64,000 bases of DNA from Athripsodes cinereus. Lineage: Eukaryota; Arthropoda; Insecta; Trichoptera; Leptoceridae. Under the pieces are notes generated by a model. The model was not told where the DNA came from, did no database searches, and saw nothing but the letters and a program-made list of their open reading frames with translations. The stretch is taken from contig OX388325.1 in assembly GCA_947579605.1 (NCBI GenBank), forward strand, positions 12,767,572 to 12,831,571, in the 5' to 3' direction. Positions 1 to 12,900 of this stretch are shown here, in pieces. A program made the translations under genes and the position numbers. The first letter of the stretch is position 1; the number at the start of each line of letters is the position of its first letter.

Positions 1-117
1 CAGGTGCTGGCTAACTCCCCTTTCACGACACAAGCTTTTAGTAGTTTACTGTGAAAGGTGTATAAGGTTGTATTTGGGTTTATAACAAACAAAACCCAGA
101 TATAATTTTTAAAAAAA
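1..117 (+). mobile_element. tRNA-derived SINE, 3' part
   Basis: The sequence (cagctgctgg-type start, cgacacaagctttt, tgtatttgggtttataaca, aaacccagata, then an A-run) is a diverged copy of the SINE at 50905-51052. It is cut by the window edge. A short tail of the same family lies in the loop of the foldback at about 34130-34170. Confidence 0.6.
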
Positions 118-329
118 TGTGTAATATTTTTGTTATTTAATTTCATTCAAAATTTTGTGTTTTTATTATTTACTTACATTAATTTTATATTTTTCAATTG
201 CTACTTTTATTTCTTTACTCAAAAACCATAACTGACATTTTCTTTTTGACTATTTATTATTATAACAGACTCATTTTACAATTTTTACAATTTTTCATTG
301 TTTGACTATCATTTCATTTTTTTTTTGTA

Positions 330-490
330 CCTACAAAATAAGTTTTATTCTAGAATATTTATATAATTTATGTGCACGCTGCTACAAGCTGTATTTTTGT
401 CATGTCTGTCAAATTTTTACTGTTGTTTTTGTTTTTTTTTTATCATGTAAAAGGCTGTTGTGTAAAAATGTAAATAATAATAATAATAAA
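330..490 (+). mobile_element. LINE 3'-end fragment
   Basis: Ends with catgtaaaaggct then an (ATA/TAA)-rich tail. The same end occurs at about 50480 and 52270, where it is followed by (AATAAATA)n, typical of 3' tails of insect CR1/Jockey-like LINEs. Assignment rests on this local similarity only. Confidence 0.4.
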
Positions 491-669
491 ATGAAAGATA
501 TTTTTGTGATGACAACAACTGAGTTTTACTAACATAACTGATGTCTCCTGCCCCCTAGAATAAATCCTTGGTACAGACTTGCCTATACTTACAAATTGTG
601 AAAGCTGAAATTGAAAAACAAAAATGTCCATACAGTTAACATATAACACATAACAGTCCATACAGTTTC

Positions 670-745
670 ATTACTATACCATCACGGCATATCCTACAAG
701 TGGGGTAGCGAAAAAGTAAGTCATGTTTGTAACTATGTACAATAA
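670..745 (-). mobile_element. SINE-like RTE-tailed retroelement, 3' fragment
   Basis: accatcacggcatatcctac followed by aagtggggtag is the complement of the shared tail of this family (see 61301-61437). Only the tail is recognisable. Confidence 0.5.
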
Positions 746-827
746 ATATAAGCTGCTGCCTATAAACGTAATATCTAAAAATTATAATTAAAAATTAATT
801 ACAATTTTTTTTATTTATTTGTTCCAG

Positions 828-971
828 GCAGTTGGTCATGTATCTGGTGGTCATATTAACCCTGCTGTAACATGTGGCCTGTTGATGTCTGGAGATTGTA
901 GTCTTCTGAAGAGTGCCTTCTATATTGCAATGCAGATGATAGGAGGGATCGCTGGAGCGGCATTAATCAAG
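828..971 (+). CDS. Aquaporin exon with first NPA motif
   Basis: 48 codons in phase 0 after a ttccag acceptor and before an AAG|GTATTA donor. It encodes loop B with GGHINPAV and helix 3 ([17 protein letters not shown]). It is the first exon visible; the preceding exon is outside the window. Confidence 0.92.
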
Positions 972-3900
972 GTATTAATATAGACATATTATTCATCAAC
1001 CTATATTGTAATATAGTTAAATTTCTTATTAATTATAAAATATATGTAGAGAATGACGTGATATACATATACCTACTACATGTAGGTAGTTCGATGGCTA
1101 CCCCAATTCCGGGAAACCAACCAAAGAAATGATAATGTTAATGAATGGATATTGCTGGCAATATTTGTTACTAATGTAAAAGTACTTAATTTTTTAAAAT
1201 TAGAACAATATGTCGTTTCATAATTATTATCATCAACATCAGATGTTTTATTAATAATATGTCTGACATAACCATAGACAATATGTAATATTACAGTATC
1301 ATCACTTATTGTCTATGATGGCTGATGGCAGATGGCACAATCCTCGTACTTTAACTAGCATTCACATTGCTTCACTTTGGATGATCATCCAGAGTGTCAG
1401 GGTCAAACCTGTTCATCGAAAGTGAACACGTATGTTCACATTTGTTCATCCTATGCTTTCACTGCCATGTCAACACTCTCACTCATGTTGTATGTAGTTT
1501 GACGTATTTTCGTATAAAAATAATTTAACAAATTCAAAAATGAAAAACAACACTTAAAATAAATTAATATAGCTCTCGACTGCATAATAATTTTGTACAT
1601 GATTCTGACATTCAATACAAATTCATAGAGAATCAAACAAATAATGAGATAAAACTTGTTTATGGTCGTTTCAGTGAAAGGACCTTTCATCAAAATTATG
1701 ACGAGTGGTAATCTCTTTCCTCCGTCATCGCTAGTGATCACTAGCGATGAAACGCCCGTTCACACTTGTTCATCTTGGAGGATCATCCGGAGTGATCACT
1801 GAAAGTGAACAAATGTGAACGCCCCTTTAACTAATATACTGTGTGTATAATAATTATGTTATTATAAGACAGAACAAGAAGCTGTTAATCTAAGTTTTAA
1901 CCCAGTTAATGGGCTACTTGCAGATTTTTTTTATTACATAAAATTGTAAATTAGTATGAAAGAAAGACAACCACAATTTATTTTAATTTTTCTTGCACTA
2001 TTTTCTTAGATATTAGCTTTTAAAGATTGGATTTTCTCGGAGTGATCAAAAATGATATGGCAGCACTGTGACGTCACGGAGTCCAGTAAATCATAATAAC
2101 TTTCGCACCACAGATTATAATCTCATTTACACATGGGACTGTGTGACGTCAATCAGCTGTCAAAAGCCATTTAACGTGTTTTGCCAAACGTCAAAATTTT
2201 TGGATTTTACTATTCAAAGTTCTTCATAATTTAGATATTAATTTTTTTTTGAAAACAAAATTCTGGATCTTAGAATAACGTCAAGTAACGGCCTTAATTT
2301 AATGGAAACTTTTTCAGCATTAGTTAACTTTGAAGTTAAGTTATATATTTTAATAAATAAAAAGTAAACCACAATTTTAACGGAAGTTTTTTAAGTGACT
2401 TGTTACTTAATCTATTAATCGCTAATGGGCAGTTCTACATGAAGATGTATAGCTCAATGCATGGTGTAACTATAATACCGACAATAGAATATTTGGAATC
2501 GTTTAGAATATCATAAATAACCATCAATAATTATACTCTGAACCAGTGGTTCCCAAAGTTAACTGGGCTCCGACCAATCTAACTAAAATTTCCAATCTTG
2601 GGACCCACCTTTTTTTTACAAATTCATTTCAATGGAAGTAGGTATGTATTTGTTTCCAATTTTACTTCATTACAGTTTCAGCATCCCATTAGGACCCACT
2701 TGACATTCGCTTGTGACCCACTGGCGGGTAGCGACCCATAGTTTGGGAAATACTGCTCTAAAAGAAACATTTCATCATACTGCTTATTCGCTCAACGCTC
2801 ATTGAAAAAATTGTTTATTCTCTGAATTTGTTTTCTGTTTTCAAGCATTTCCCTCAACGAAAGGGATAGACATTGGAACAAAACTGCTTATAATAGATAA
2901 ACATGCAAGTTGTCCTCTCCTTGTCAATAAAGTTAACATAAACAGGAATACCTGCCTTTTACAGAATACTGAAATACTTTGAGATAAGAGTGGTGACTGG
3001 GAACTCAACAAAAAACTTACTTCTACTAAATTTTTACTAGCTAAATATTACTTAAATCTTAAAACACATATTCCTTTAACAATTTTCGAAAATGGAATTT
3101 ACTGCCTCACTAGACTTGAGTCTGTTCAAAGGGTGAAATCACAAAGAAAGCAGGTTATCAATCTAGAATATTAATTATCTTTGGCTGCAGCTGACTTGTT
3201 CGCTTGGTTTAGCCGGCTGTTTATTTGATGTTCGGATATTCGAACATTCACAATCATGTTAATCTATGGTATGATGCTATGCCATAAGTAAAAAAAAAAT
3301 CTATGGTTTGACTGTAGAATAATACTATATTATTCTTACGATTATACATTATATTATTGTCACATCTTAATCTCATTCCATTGTGTGTATTTTCTGTATA
3401 ATGAATTTAACATATTACATACATAATACATTAAGTATTATACCATTGTTCCAATGGTAAATAACATGTGTTTGTTGTGTTGTATTGTACAGGTATGATA
3501 CACAATTATATATCTACCTATATACAGAATAATAATACATACATACATAACTACTTCTCAAACATTTTATTGATTTGTCAAAAACCGTGGAGAACCTAAT
3601 GATACAATTACAATTACATAATATGTATTTTTATTTATTCATTTTCATTGTCCGTAAGCCCTTACTATGTAGGCACTTGGACTCGTCATACATATTTATT
3701 TATTCATTTTCATTGTCCGTAAGCCCTTACTATGTAGGCACTTGGACTCGTCATACATATTTATTTATTCATTTTCATTGTCCGTAAGCCCTTACTATGT
3801 AGGCACTTGGACTCGTCATACATATTTATTTATTCATTTTCATTGTCCGTAAGCCCTTACTATGTAGGCACTTGGACTTGTCATACATATTTATTTATTG

Positions 3901-6900
3901 ATTTTCATTGTCCGTAAGCCCTTACTATGTAGGCACTTGGACTCGTCATACATATTTATTTATTCATTTTCATTGTCCGTAAGCCCTTACTATGTAGGCA
4001 CTTGGACTTGTCATACATATTTATTTATTCATTTTCATTGTCCGTAAGCCCTTACTATGTAGGCACTTGGACTCGTCATACATATTTATTTATTCATTTT
4101 CATTGTCCGTAAGCCCTTACTATGTAGGCACTTGGACTTGTCATACATATTTATTTATTCATTTTCATTGTCCGTAAGCCCTTACTATGTAGGCACTTGG
4201 ACTCGTCATACATATTTATTTATTCATTTTCATTGTCCGTAAGCCCTTACTATGTAGGCACTTGGACTTGTCATACATATTTATTTATTCATTTTCATTG
4301 TCCGTAAGCCCTTACTATGTAGGCACTTGGACTCGTCATACATATTTATTTATTCATTTTCATTGTCCGTAAGCCCTTACTATGTAGGCACTTGGACTCG
4401 TCATACATATTTATTTATTCATTTTCATTGTCCGTAAGCCCTTACTATGTAGGCACTTGGACTTGTCATACATATTTATTTATTCATTTTCATTGTCCGT
4501 AAGCCCTTACTATGTAGGCACTTGGACTCGTCATACATATTTATTTATTCATTTTCATTGTCCGTAAGCCCTTACTATGTAGGCACTTGGACTCGTCATA
4601 CATATTTATTTATTCATTTTCATTGTCCGTAAGCCCTTACTATGTAGGCACTTGGACTCGTCATACATATTTATTTATTCATTTTCATTGTCCGTAAGCC
4701 CTTACTATGTAGGCACTTGGACTCGTCATACATATTTATTTATTCATTTTCATTGTCCGTAAGCCCTTACTATGTAGGCACTTGGACTTGTCATACATAT
4801 TTATTTATTCATTTTCATTGTCCGTAAGCCCTTACTATGTAGGCACTTGGACTCGTCATACATATTTATTTATTCATTTTCATTGTCCGTAAGCCCTTAC
4901 TATGTAGGCACTTGGACTCGTCATACATATTTATTTATTCATTTTCATTGTCCGTAAGCCCTTACTATGTAGGCACTTGAACTCGTCATACATATTTATT
5001 TATTCATTTTCATTGTCCGTAAGCCCTTACTATGTAGGCACTTGGACTCGTCATACATATTTATTTATTCATTTTCATTGTCCGTAAGCCCTTACTATGT
5101 AGGCACTTGGACTCGTCATACATATTTATTTATTCATTTTCATTGTCCGTAAGCCCTTACTATGTAGGCACTTGGACTCGTCATACATATTTATTTATTC
5201 ATTTTCATTGTCCGTAAGCCCTTACTATGTAGGCACTTGGACTCGTCATACATATTTATTTATTCATTTTCATTGTCCGTAAGCCCTTACTATGTAGGCA
5301 CTTGGACTCGTCATACATATTTATTTATTCATTTTCATTGTCCGTAAGCCCTTACTATGTAGGCACTTGGACTCGTCATACATATTTATTTATTCATTTT
5401 CATTGTCCGTAAGCCCTTACTATGTAGGCACTTGGACTCGTCATACATATTTATTTATTCATTTTCATTGTCCGTAAGCCCTTACTATGTAGGCACTTGG
5501 ACTCGTCATACATATTTATTTATTCATTTTCATTGTCCGTAAGCCCTTACTATGTAGGCACTTGGACTCGTCATACATATTTATTTATTTATTTACGGCA
5601 TGATTGTCTTTGATTACAAAATATTTCGAGTATAAAATGGACAATTTTACAAAATATAGAAGTAACAAACTTATAAGTTATAATATAGAAGTTACACATA
5701 GAAGTTAAAAACATAAGTACTACAATAATCTATCTATTCCCTCACGCCGTATCCCAAGCGGGGTAGGCAGAAAGAACAGAACACCAATTAGATCTGTCCT
5801 TACATACTTCTTTGGCCTCCTCCACAGTCATACAATTTCTCATGCACGCACGTCGATTTCTCTTACTCAAAACACGGCCGTCCTTGAGAATTTAATCTAC
5901 ATGTTTCAAGCCATGTAGTTCTCAGACGCCCGCGCTTCCTCACACCCCTCTTTTCAGTCAAGTATATCCTCTTTGTCATTCTTTCTTCCATTCGTTCCAC
6001 ATGACCAAACCAAAAATAATTTATTTACACGCATTCTATCCACAACACTCCTTTTGCATCCACTCATTCTTCTAATATCCTCATTCTTCACTCTGTCACG
6101 CAACGTTTTACCAACCATCCTCCTCAGCGATCTCTTCTCCACAGCATTTATTCCACTTTCGTCCTTCTTCAACCATGTCCAGGTTTTGCTTGCATACATA
6201 AATGTGGGTACCAGGATGGTATTGTGCACTAGCAATTTTGCCATATTCGATATATTGTCATTGCTGACAATGGGTCGAAGTGCACCGTTAATCCTAGCAC
6301 CAGCCACTTTTCTTCTTTCGATCTTCCATCCCTCGCAAACAAACTTCCTAAATATACATACTCTTCCACTTGCTCCAAATCATCTTCCTCCTCACAGAGC
6401 CATCTCCATCGAAAAACAAATCTATTGTGTCAGCATACCTATTACCGAGCACTTGGAGACGATTCACGACTGAATGTCTCTGGTGGTTGGTACGTGCATT
6501 TGCTTCACTGAGTAATATCCTTTGCATAGTGGGACAGTCAGGGATATGAAATATTATAATATTCATCCCATATTTCATATATAAGATAATTATATTAAAA
6601 TAAAACAGTTCATAAAACAATTCAAAATAAATTTTAATTTAAAGTTAGGAATCCGGATCAACAACGTCAAAGATTCAATTAAATACACAAAAACCTATCA
6701 AACAATTCACTTTATTTAGCACTAGCTTTTATAACCCGGCATCGCTCGGGTTTAAAAACAGATATTCATCCTAATACGTGAGTTAAAACTACACAATCTT
6801 ATTGAAAAAATGAACTTAAAATCTATTTAGCACCGAAATGGGTACATGTCATAATAATAATCAGCTCTATGCTTGCCAAAATTATATACCTATACAATAC

Positions 6901-9900
6901 ATACAGTTTGTCAAAAAAAGAGTTGACAAATAATCAAGGGCGCTGTTATCTTTCACATTGTAGCCCTATTCAAACATTGATTGTGTAAAAACGAAACCTT
7001 GTAAGAAAACCTACTTTCACATTACATTCATCACTTTCAATTCTCACTCTTTCCATCAGTCTCTTTCCGTGCATACATTTAGTTGCTGACTCTTTTTATT
7101 ATTCTCTCTTTTAGTTCCAGACAAATAAATCCTATAGCTAATAATAATAAGCTAGGACCTCTCTAAGTAAATGGCATTCATACATATATACCATCACGCC
7201 GCTTCCCTCGCGGGGTAGGCAGAAAGGATCGAGCGCCTTTTCCTTCTATCCTTGCATACATCTTTCGCTTCCGTCACTGTCATACAATTCCTCATGCATG
7301 CTCTCCTGTTCAATGTGCTCAACACGTGACCGACCTGTAGCATTGCTAGATACGATTTCACTATTCTGTGGAAGAACAACACATCATCACATTTAATTGT
7401 ATCTAGAAGTTTATTAGACATAGATATCTACGATCCAATTTAGAGAACCTGTTAAGAATTAAGAAACCCATCACTCCTAACCCCCCCCCTTTTTTCCCCC
7501 TTTTCCTTTCGCTTTATGCATGTATGTTTGTATCTTTTTTTTTTTTCTCAGTCTCTCCCTTTTTATATATATGTTTGTATGTTTGTTGTATATGTGTTCA
7601 CTTTGTGAATATTTTTTTTTCCAAATTGCTTTAGATTAGTGATTTTATTTTTTTCATATGTTTTTTTTTTTAAGTTAATACTTTTGGGTTAGTTGGAAGA
7701 GATCGCGCCTTTGCGATAAACTCGCCCTCTGTATATTGATTGTATTTAATTTGAATGTATAATTTTTATGTAATTGTTTTTTATCAATGTACAGTAAAGA
7801 ATAAATAAATAAATAAATAAGAATTGATCTAATTTTATGTTTTGATCTTGTATCGTAATTATAAAAATATTCATTGACTGCGGTGAGCAGAGGATTCAAT
7901 CCCGGTCGTATATTCGAGATTAAATTTAACGAACCTCGGGATTTTCGGGATTAGTACAATTTTTTAAATAATTCAGGAATTTGGGACACATTCGGATTTA
8001 ATGAATCACTGACAGCCGAAACTTTTGTTCGTATCTTAAAAGAGCACCTTTCTGAGTTCGATATCTCACTAGATATCGATATTGTGACAATAGTCACTTA
8101 TGGTACAAATGTTATGCTGAAGGTTGGAAAACTTGTTAATGCAGAGCACCAAGTTTGTTTTGCACACAGTATTCACATAGCTGTTTGTGATTTATTAAAT
8201 AGAAAATAAAAGAAAAAAAAATACTGATTTTGACATAGTTTACTGATTTTTTACCACTTTTCATTACCAATACAATCCCGGCACTATATCGGGATTGACT
8301 GTTGATAATCCTGAAATCCCGGGATTAGAAAAAAGGGCCGGGATCGAATCCTCCAATGGTGTGTTATCTAAATGTTTCTGTGCATATTCCTGCAGACCTT
8401 TTTCTTTTTTATTTGAGGCAACGTTGGCATAACTAGTTTATACACATCATAACAAATGTTTAGAGTCAAAAACTATTGACAAGTTGTGGTCATCGCAACT
8501 GACAGCTCTTCAGCAAATCACAAGATTAACTTTAAATTCAAATAATAACAATCTTTATTCAAATAATATCGTCTTTACATTTTCATAATAACTCAGTTGA
8601 ACATACTTAATACAATCAGAGGCGGCTCTTTGATAATGAGCGGCAGTTCAAACGTACCCCCAGTTTAAAACCTAACAATAAGTAATAATTAAAATAAAAA
8701 ATATTTATTAATTTTCCCATCAACCGTATAATATTATTATTCCAGTAACCATATGAACAAAACAGTCATCGCATACATTATTGCTTTTCAACATGCAGCG
8801 CTACTGTTCGTTAGAATATTTTAATGCGGATGTCGAGCGAACTATCGGTGCAAAATCAAATCTTGCACACAATGCTACATACATTTCAAATCCCTTCCAT
8901 TAAAATTCGTGGCGATAAAATTCTATGAGAATATTTAAAATGTATGAGATATCTTGAGCAATGAACACAACTACGCTCACACGTAAAAAGGAGTAAGAGA
9001 TACGCCTTGTAACATTTTTTCGTACATTGACGGAAATTTTTTGACTATTGTGTTTTTTTTTATGTGAAGGGATTCCTGTTATTAGTTATATTTGGACGCG
9101 ATGAATTAGTACCTACCAAGCGTGCTAAAATGCACGGCTTGATATTATGAGGTTCAAAGGTCAGCCATATGCACAGTTATTACTTATTACATAGTGGTAA
9201 AATTTCTATAGACAGTCACCTAAGTCACCGCTAGATGCGATTGTGTTATGCAGATAATTAGTTTTTTTTATCAGTAAGATATTTTGATTTCGGCGCGCTA
9301 ATATCAAAATATAACATACAATTTAAAGAATCTACGATATACCTAAATAAAATTAAAATATGATCGTAGCTTATAGGGTACTATTAAAATGGGTGAATTA
9401 AACGTAGAATACATTAAAAACAGGAAATAGGTACCAGAGTTTAACTTTTTAGTAACTGATGTGTTCGCTAATGGTAAAGAGAAGAAGATATAACTTGTTT
9501 ATAAGGAATAAGGCAGGTGTTTTTTTATTTTATCGAACCCCCGCAAATACATATTGCCGGCCGCCTCTGAATACAATAATAAAAAAATGTCTTCCACACT
9601 AGCCGTGTTGTGGCTCGCTCACTCGCGTATTTGCCTGCGAACTCACTCATTGTCGTACATAGCTTTTTACCTGAACTAATAAACTAACACACTGTTGAAT
9701 CAGCCGCTAACCTATTGACTCGCTCATTCACTGGCTTTTGCTGACATTTAGGGCTCATTGCAGTGCACTGGCGTGAACATTAAACAGCTCACCATCTCAT
9801 TATTGAAGACTAATATACTGACGTTCATGACAATTATTACTAACCCAAGATACTAACACAGCCAATAATGACTCATTCGCAGACGGATTTCACTCATTGA

Positions 9901-12900
9901 CATTGCTAGATTATTCTCTGACCCATCTTTGTATTGTAATGTGTGTTTATTTTTATAATGGACAGTATTGTTGAGATATGTTTGTAAATAATTGATTTTG
10001 TTTGACTAGTTGTTTTTATTCATTAATTATAAGGTTTTAGCTTTATTTTTTTATTTTTGCTGACTTCAATAATTCTATTGTTTTATGTCTCATTAGGTGT
10101 GAACAATATACTTGTAATATTATACTGCAAACTGTTTTGATTAATTATTTATGTAACTCAAGTTTTGTAATGTATGGTATGTTATTGCTTAACTGTTTGT
10201 TTTCATGAAATTATTTTTTTAATATATTTATATGGTAAGTATATTAACTAAAACGTCAGAAAATACCTAATCACAATTTTAAGGAAAATCAATTAACACG
10301 ACGTTAATAAATATTTGTTAATATGCTAACTGTGTTTCCGTGAGGAGCATTGTAGGGTCAGTGTATACTCAAATGCCTATGCATTGATTTAAATCCATAA
10401 TTTATTTATTTTGAAATATTTTTATTATATATTTATTTATTTATTATTCAATTCAATATATAACTAAAATAATAACAACAAAAAATGCAACCAAATATCA
10501 TCAACATAAACATCCATGTATAAAAAAATGGATGGGTACTATATATAGTCAATTAAAATTAGTAGGTATCCATATGAACAATCACACAATACAGCAATTA
10601 TTAATTTACTTGTCACAAATTACAAAACAAACATATAAACTTTGTTATTATTTCAATATTTCTTTTTTATACATATACGTCTAAACATTTGGGCGCCAAT
10701 CGCTAGACAAATCAAATTATAGAGAATAAAAACCAATCTGCAACTATCAAATTCTAACATTCCATTAAAATTGTACAAAAACAAAATTAACAATAATTAT
10801 TTACAATAATAATTTACATGAGAATTTTCTTATTTTTTCAGGCTGCAGTTCCAAATGCAAAAGATGACATTGGAGTCACCACTTTATCGGAAAATGTGAC
10901 AGATGGTCAAGTAAGTTCAACTAATTGACTTTTTTTTCGATTATCAGAATTATCTATACCCTCACGCCGTATCCCAAGCGGGATAGGCAGAGAGAACGGA
11001 ACACCATATAGATCTATCCTTACAAACTTCTTTCACTTCCTCTACATTCATACTATGCATGCACGCCTTTTTTTTTACTCAACACGCGGACATCTTGAGT
11101 ATTCGATCCGCGTATTTCCACGTTTTATCACACCCCGTATTTCAGATAAACACAACATCTTCGTTGTCCTTTCATCATTTGTTTATGTCCTGTACATCGT
11201 AATTTATTTACACGCAATACATTCACAACACTCCTCATGCATCAGAATATTCTCCTGATATCCTCATTCTTCACTCTATCATGCAACGTTTTACCAACCA
11301 TTCTTCTCAGCCATTGCATTTCAGATTATAATTATCAAATTTAATAAATAATCTAGTATAATTTTCGTATCTAAACATCCATGATACATTCTTTTGGTCG
11401 TGTAAAAATACCAGTTTCCACCACTAGAGTCTACATAAATTTAAAAGAAAGTTGTGTTAGTTACACCATTTATAACTCAAGAATGACTACTGATTTGAAT
11501 GATCTCTATGAATTTGTTAAATTCTTCTCCTCCCGAATAGCCGATTAGCTATTAAAATATCTTACAAATTCACAGGAAGAAAAATTACTAAGAAAATTAT
11601 ATACGCCAAATATTTTTAATTTCAATAAAAAAAAAACAATATGGAGAATTACACAAAATCAACGATGAAGTTTTTTTATAGATTGACCGATTTATAGAAT
11701 AATTTTTCTATACATTTTCAAATTAGAATCGTTATCCATACAGTTTAACATCTGTGGTTCTGAAGTTTCAATTATGAAACTTTCATGAAAAGAATTTCTA
11801 TAAAAACCTAAAAAAAAAAATAGTGCTTACATAATTGTACTACGTACTTATAGCAGATAATTTATAAAAAAATCTGAGTTAAGTGTAATTGTTCAACATA
11901 AATGAATTTTATTTTTTACACTATACGATGACACACTTGGTTTAATTACGAAAGTTTGTATAGAGATTAAAAATGTTAAGAGGAAACAGACCGGCCGTTT
12001 TTCCATACAAAAATAGTCCCCTGTTTTCTCCCTGGATAATACCGGTAGAGTCATATTTTTTTCCTGAGCATCTATGGTTACTAATAGCATGTCCCTATGA
12101 TTTCGTTTTTTTCATAAATTATTTATTAAAAAAGATATAAACGTTCAAAAACTTAAAAAAACGACCGGTTTTTCAGCTGAATTCAAACATCCAGAAAACA
12201 TATTTGACTAGATTTTATAAAAAAATGAAAACATAGAAACACAGCTCAAGCCTTATTTTAATTTTTAATGAAAAAAGTACTGAAATCGTTAGTTTTGGAG
12301 AAGGAATCAGGGGACTACGAATCGATGATTTTTGTAATTTTAATAAGTATTTTCAGTCCAAGCTGCAGTTGTCTCTATCGCACTTTGCAGGGGAGACTTG
12401 AGGAAGGGAGGCGCGAACTAATACGTATACATTCGTAAACGCTATAATTGTGTTGTGATGTAGGGTAGGTTGGTACAAGAGTGCGCAGTGTACAAGAGTA
12501 CGCACTGCATATCTCTGGATCATTAGTAATGTTTTCTGATATCTTCAATGGGCATTTTATTTTAGAAGTTGAGCACTTGTCGGTGTCCATTTTTTGCGAA
12601 TTTTAGTCGATTATTAAAGATTCTAGGTAAGAAAATCATTTTTTCATCCATTCCTTAAAAATTTTAGGCTTTTTAGAGACCGTGTCAAATAAAATCTATT
12701 TATGTTAAAACACATTTATTTACTTATTTCAATTTATTTGTCATTTACAATTGTACACTCACATGTTGAATGACGTCGTCATGACATATTGGCGGGAATT
12801 TTATAATATATTGATAATATCCACTATGTACAAGAGTGCGCACTAGAATTTTGTACAAGAGTGCGCACGCATTCTAGTACAAAATTCTAGTCACCACAAG

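Noticed and set aside
3575..3787. Open frame entering the 65-bp satellite
   Set aside because: It only reads repeat units and shifts frame each unit; no protein features.
3633..5590. CRISPR-like regular repeat
   Set aside because: Whole 65-bp units repeat without unique spacers, and the host is a eukaryote.
5973..6473. 166-codon plus-strand frame; similar ones at 30383-32405 and 62082-62357
   Set aside because: They are antisense to the RTE LINE coding strand and have the low-complexity composition of reverse-complement reading.
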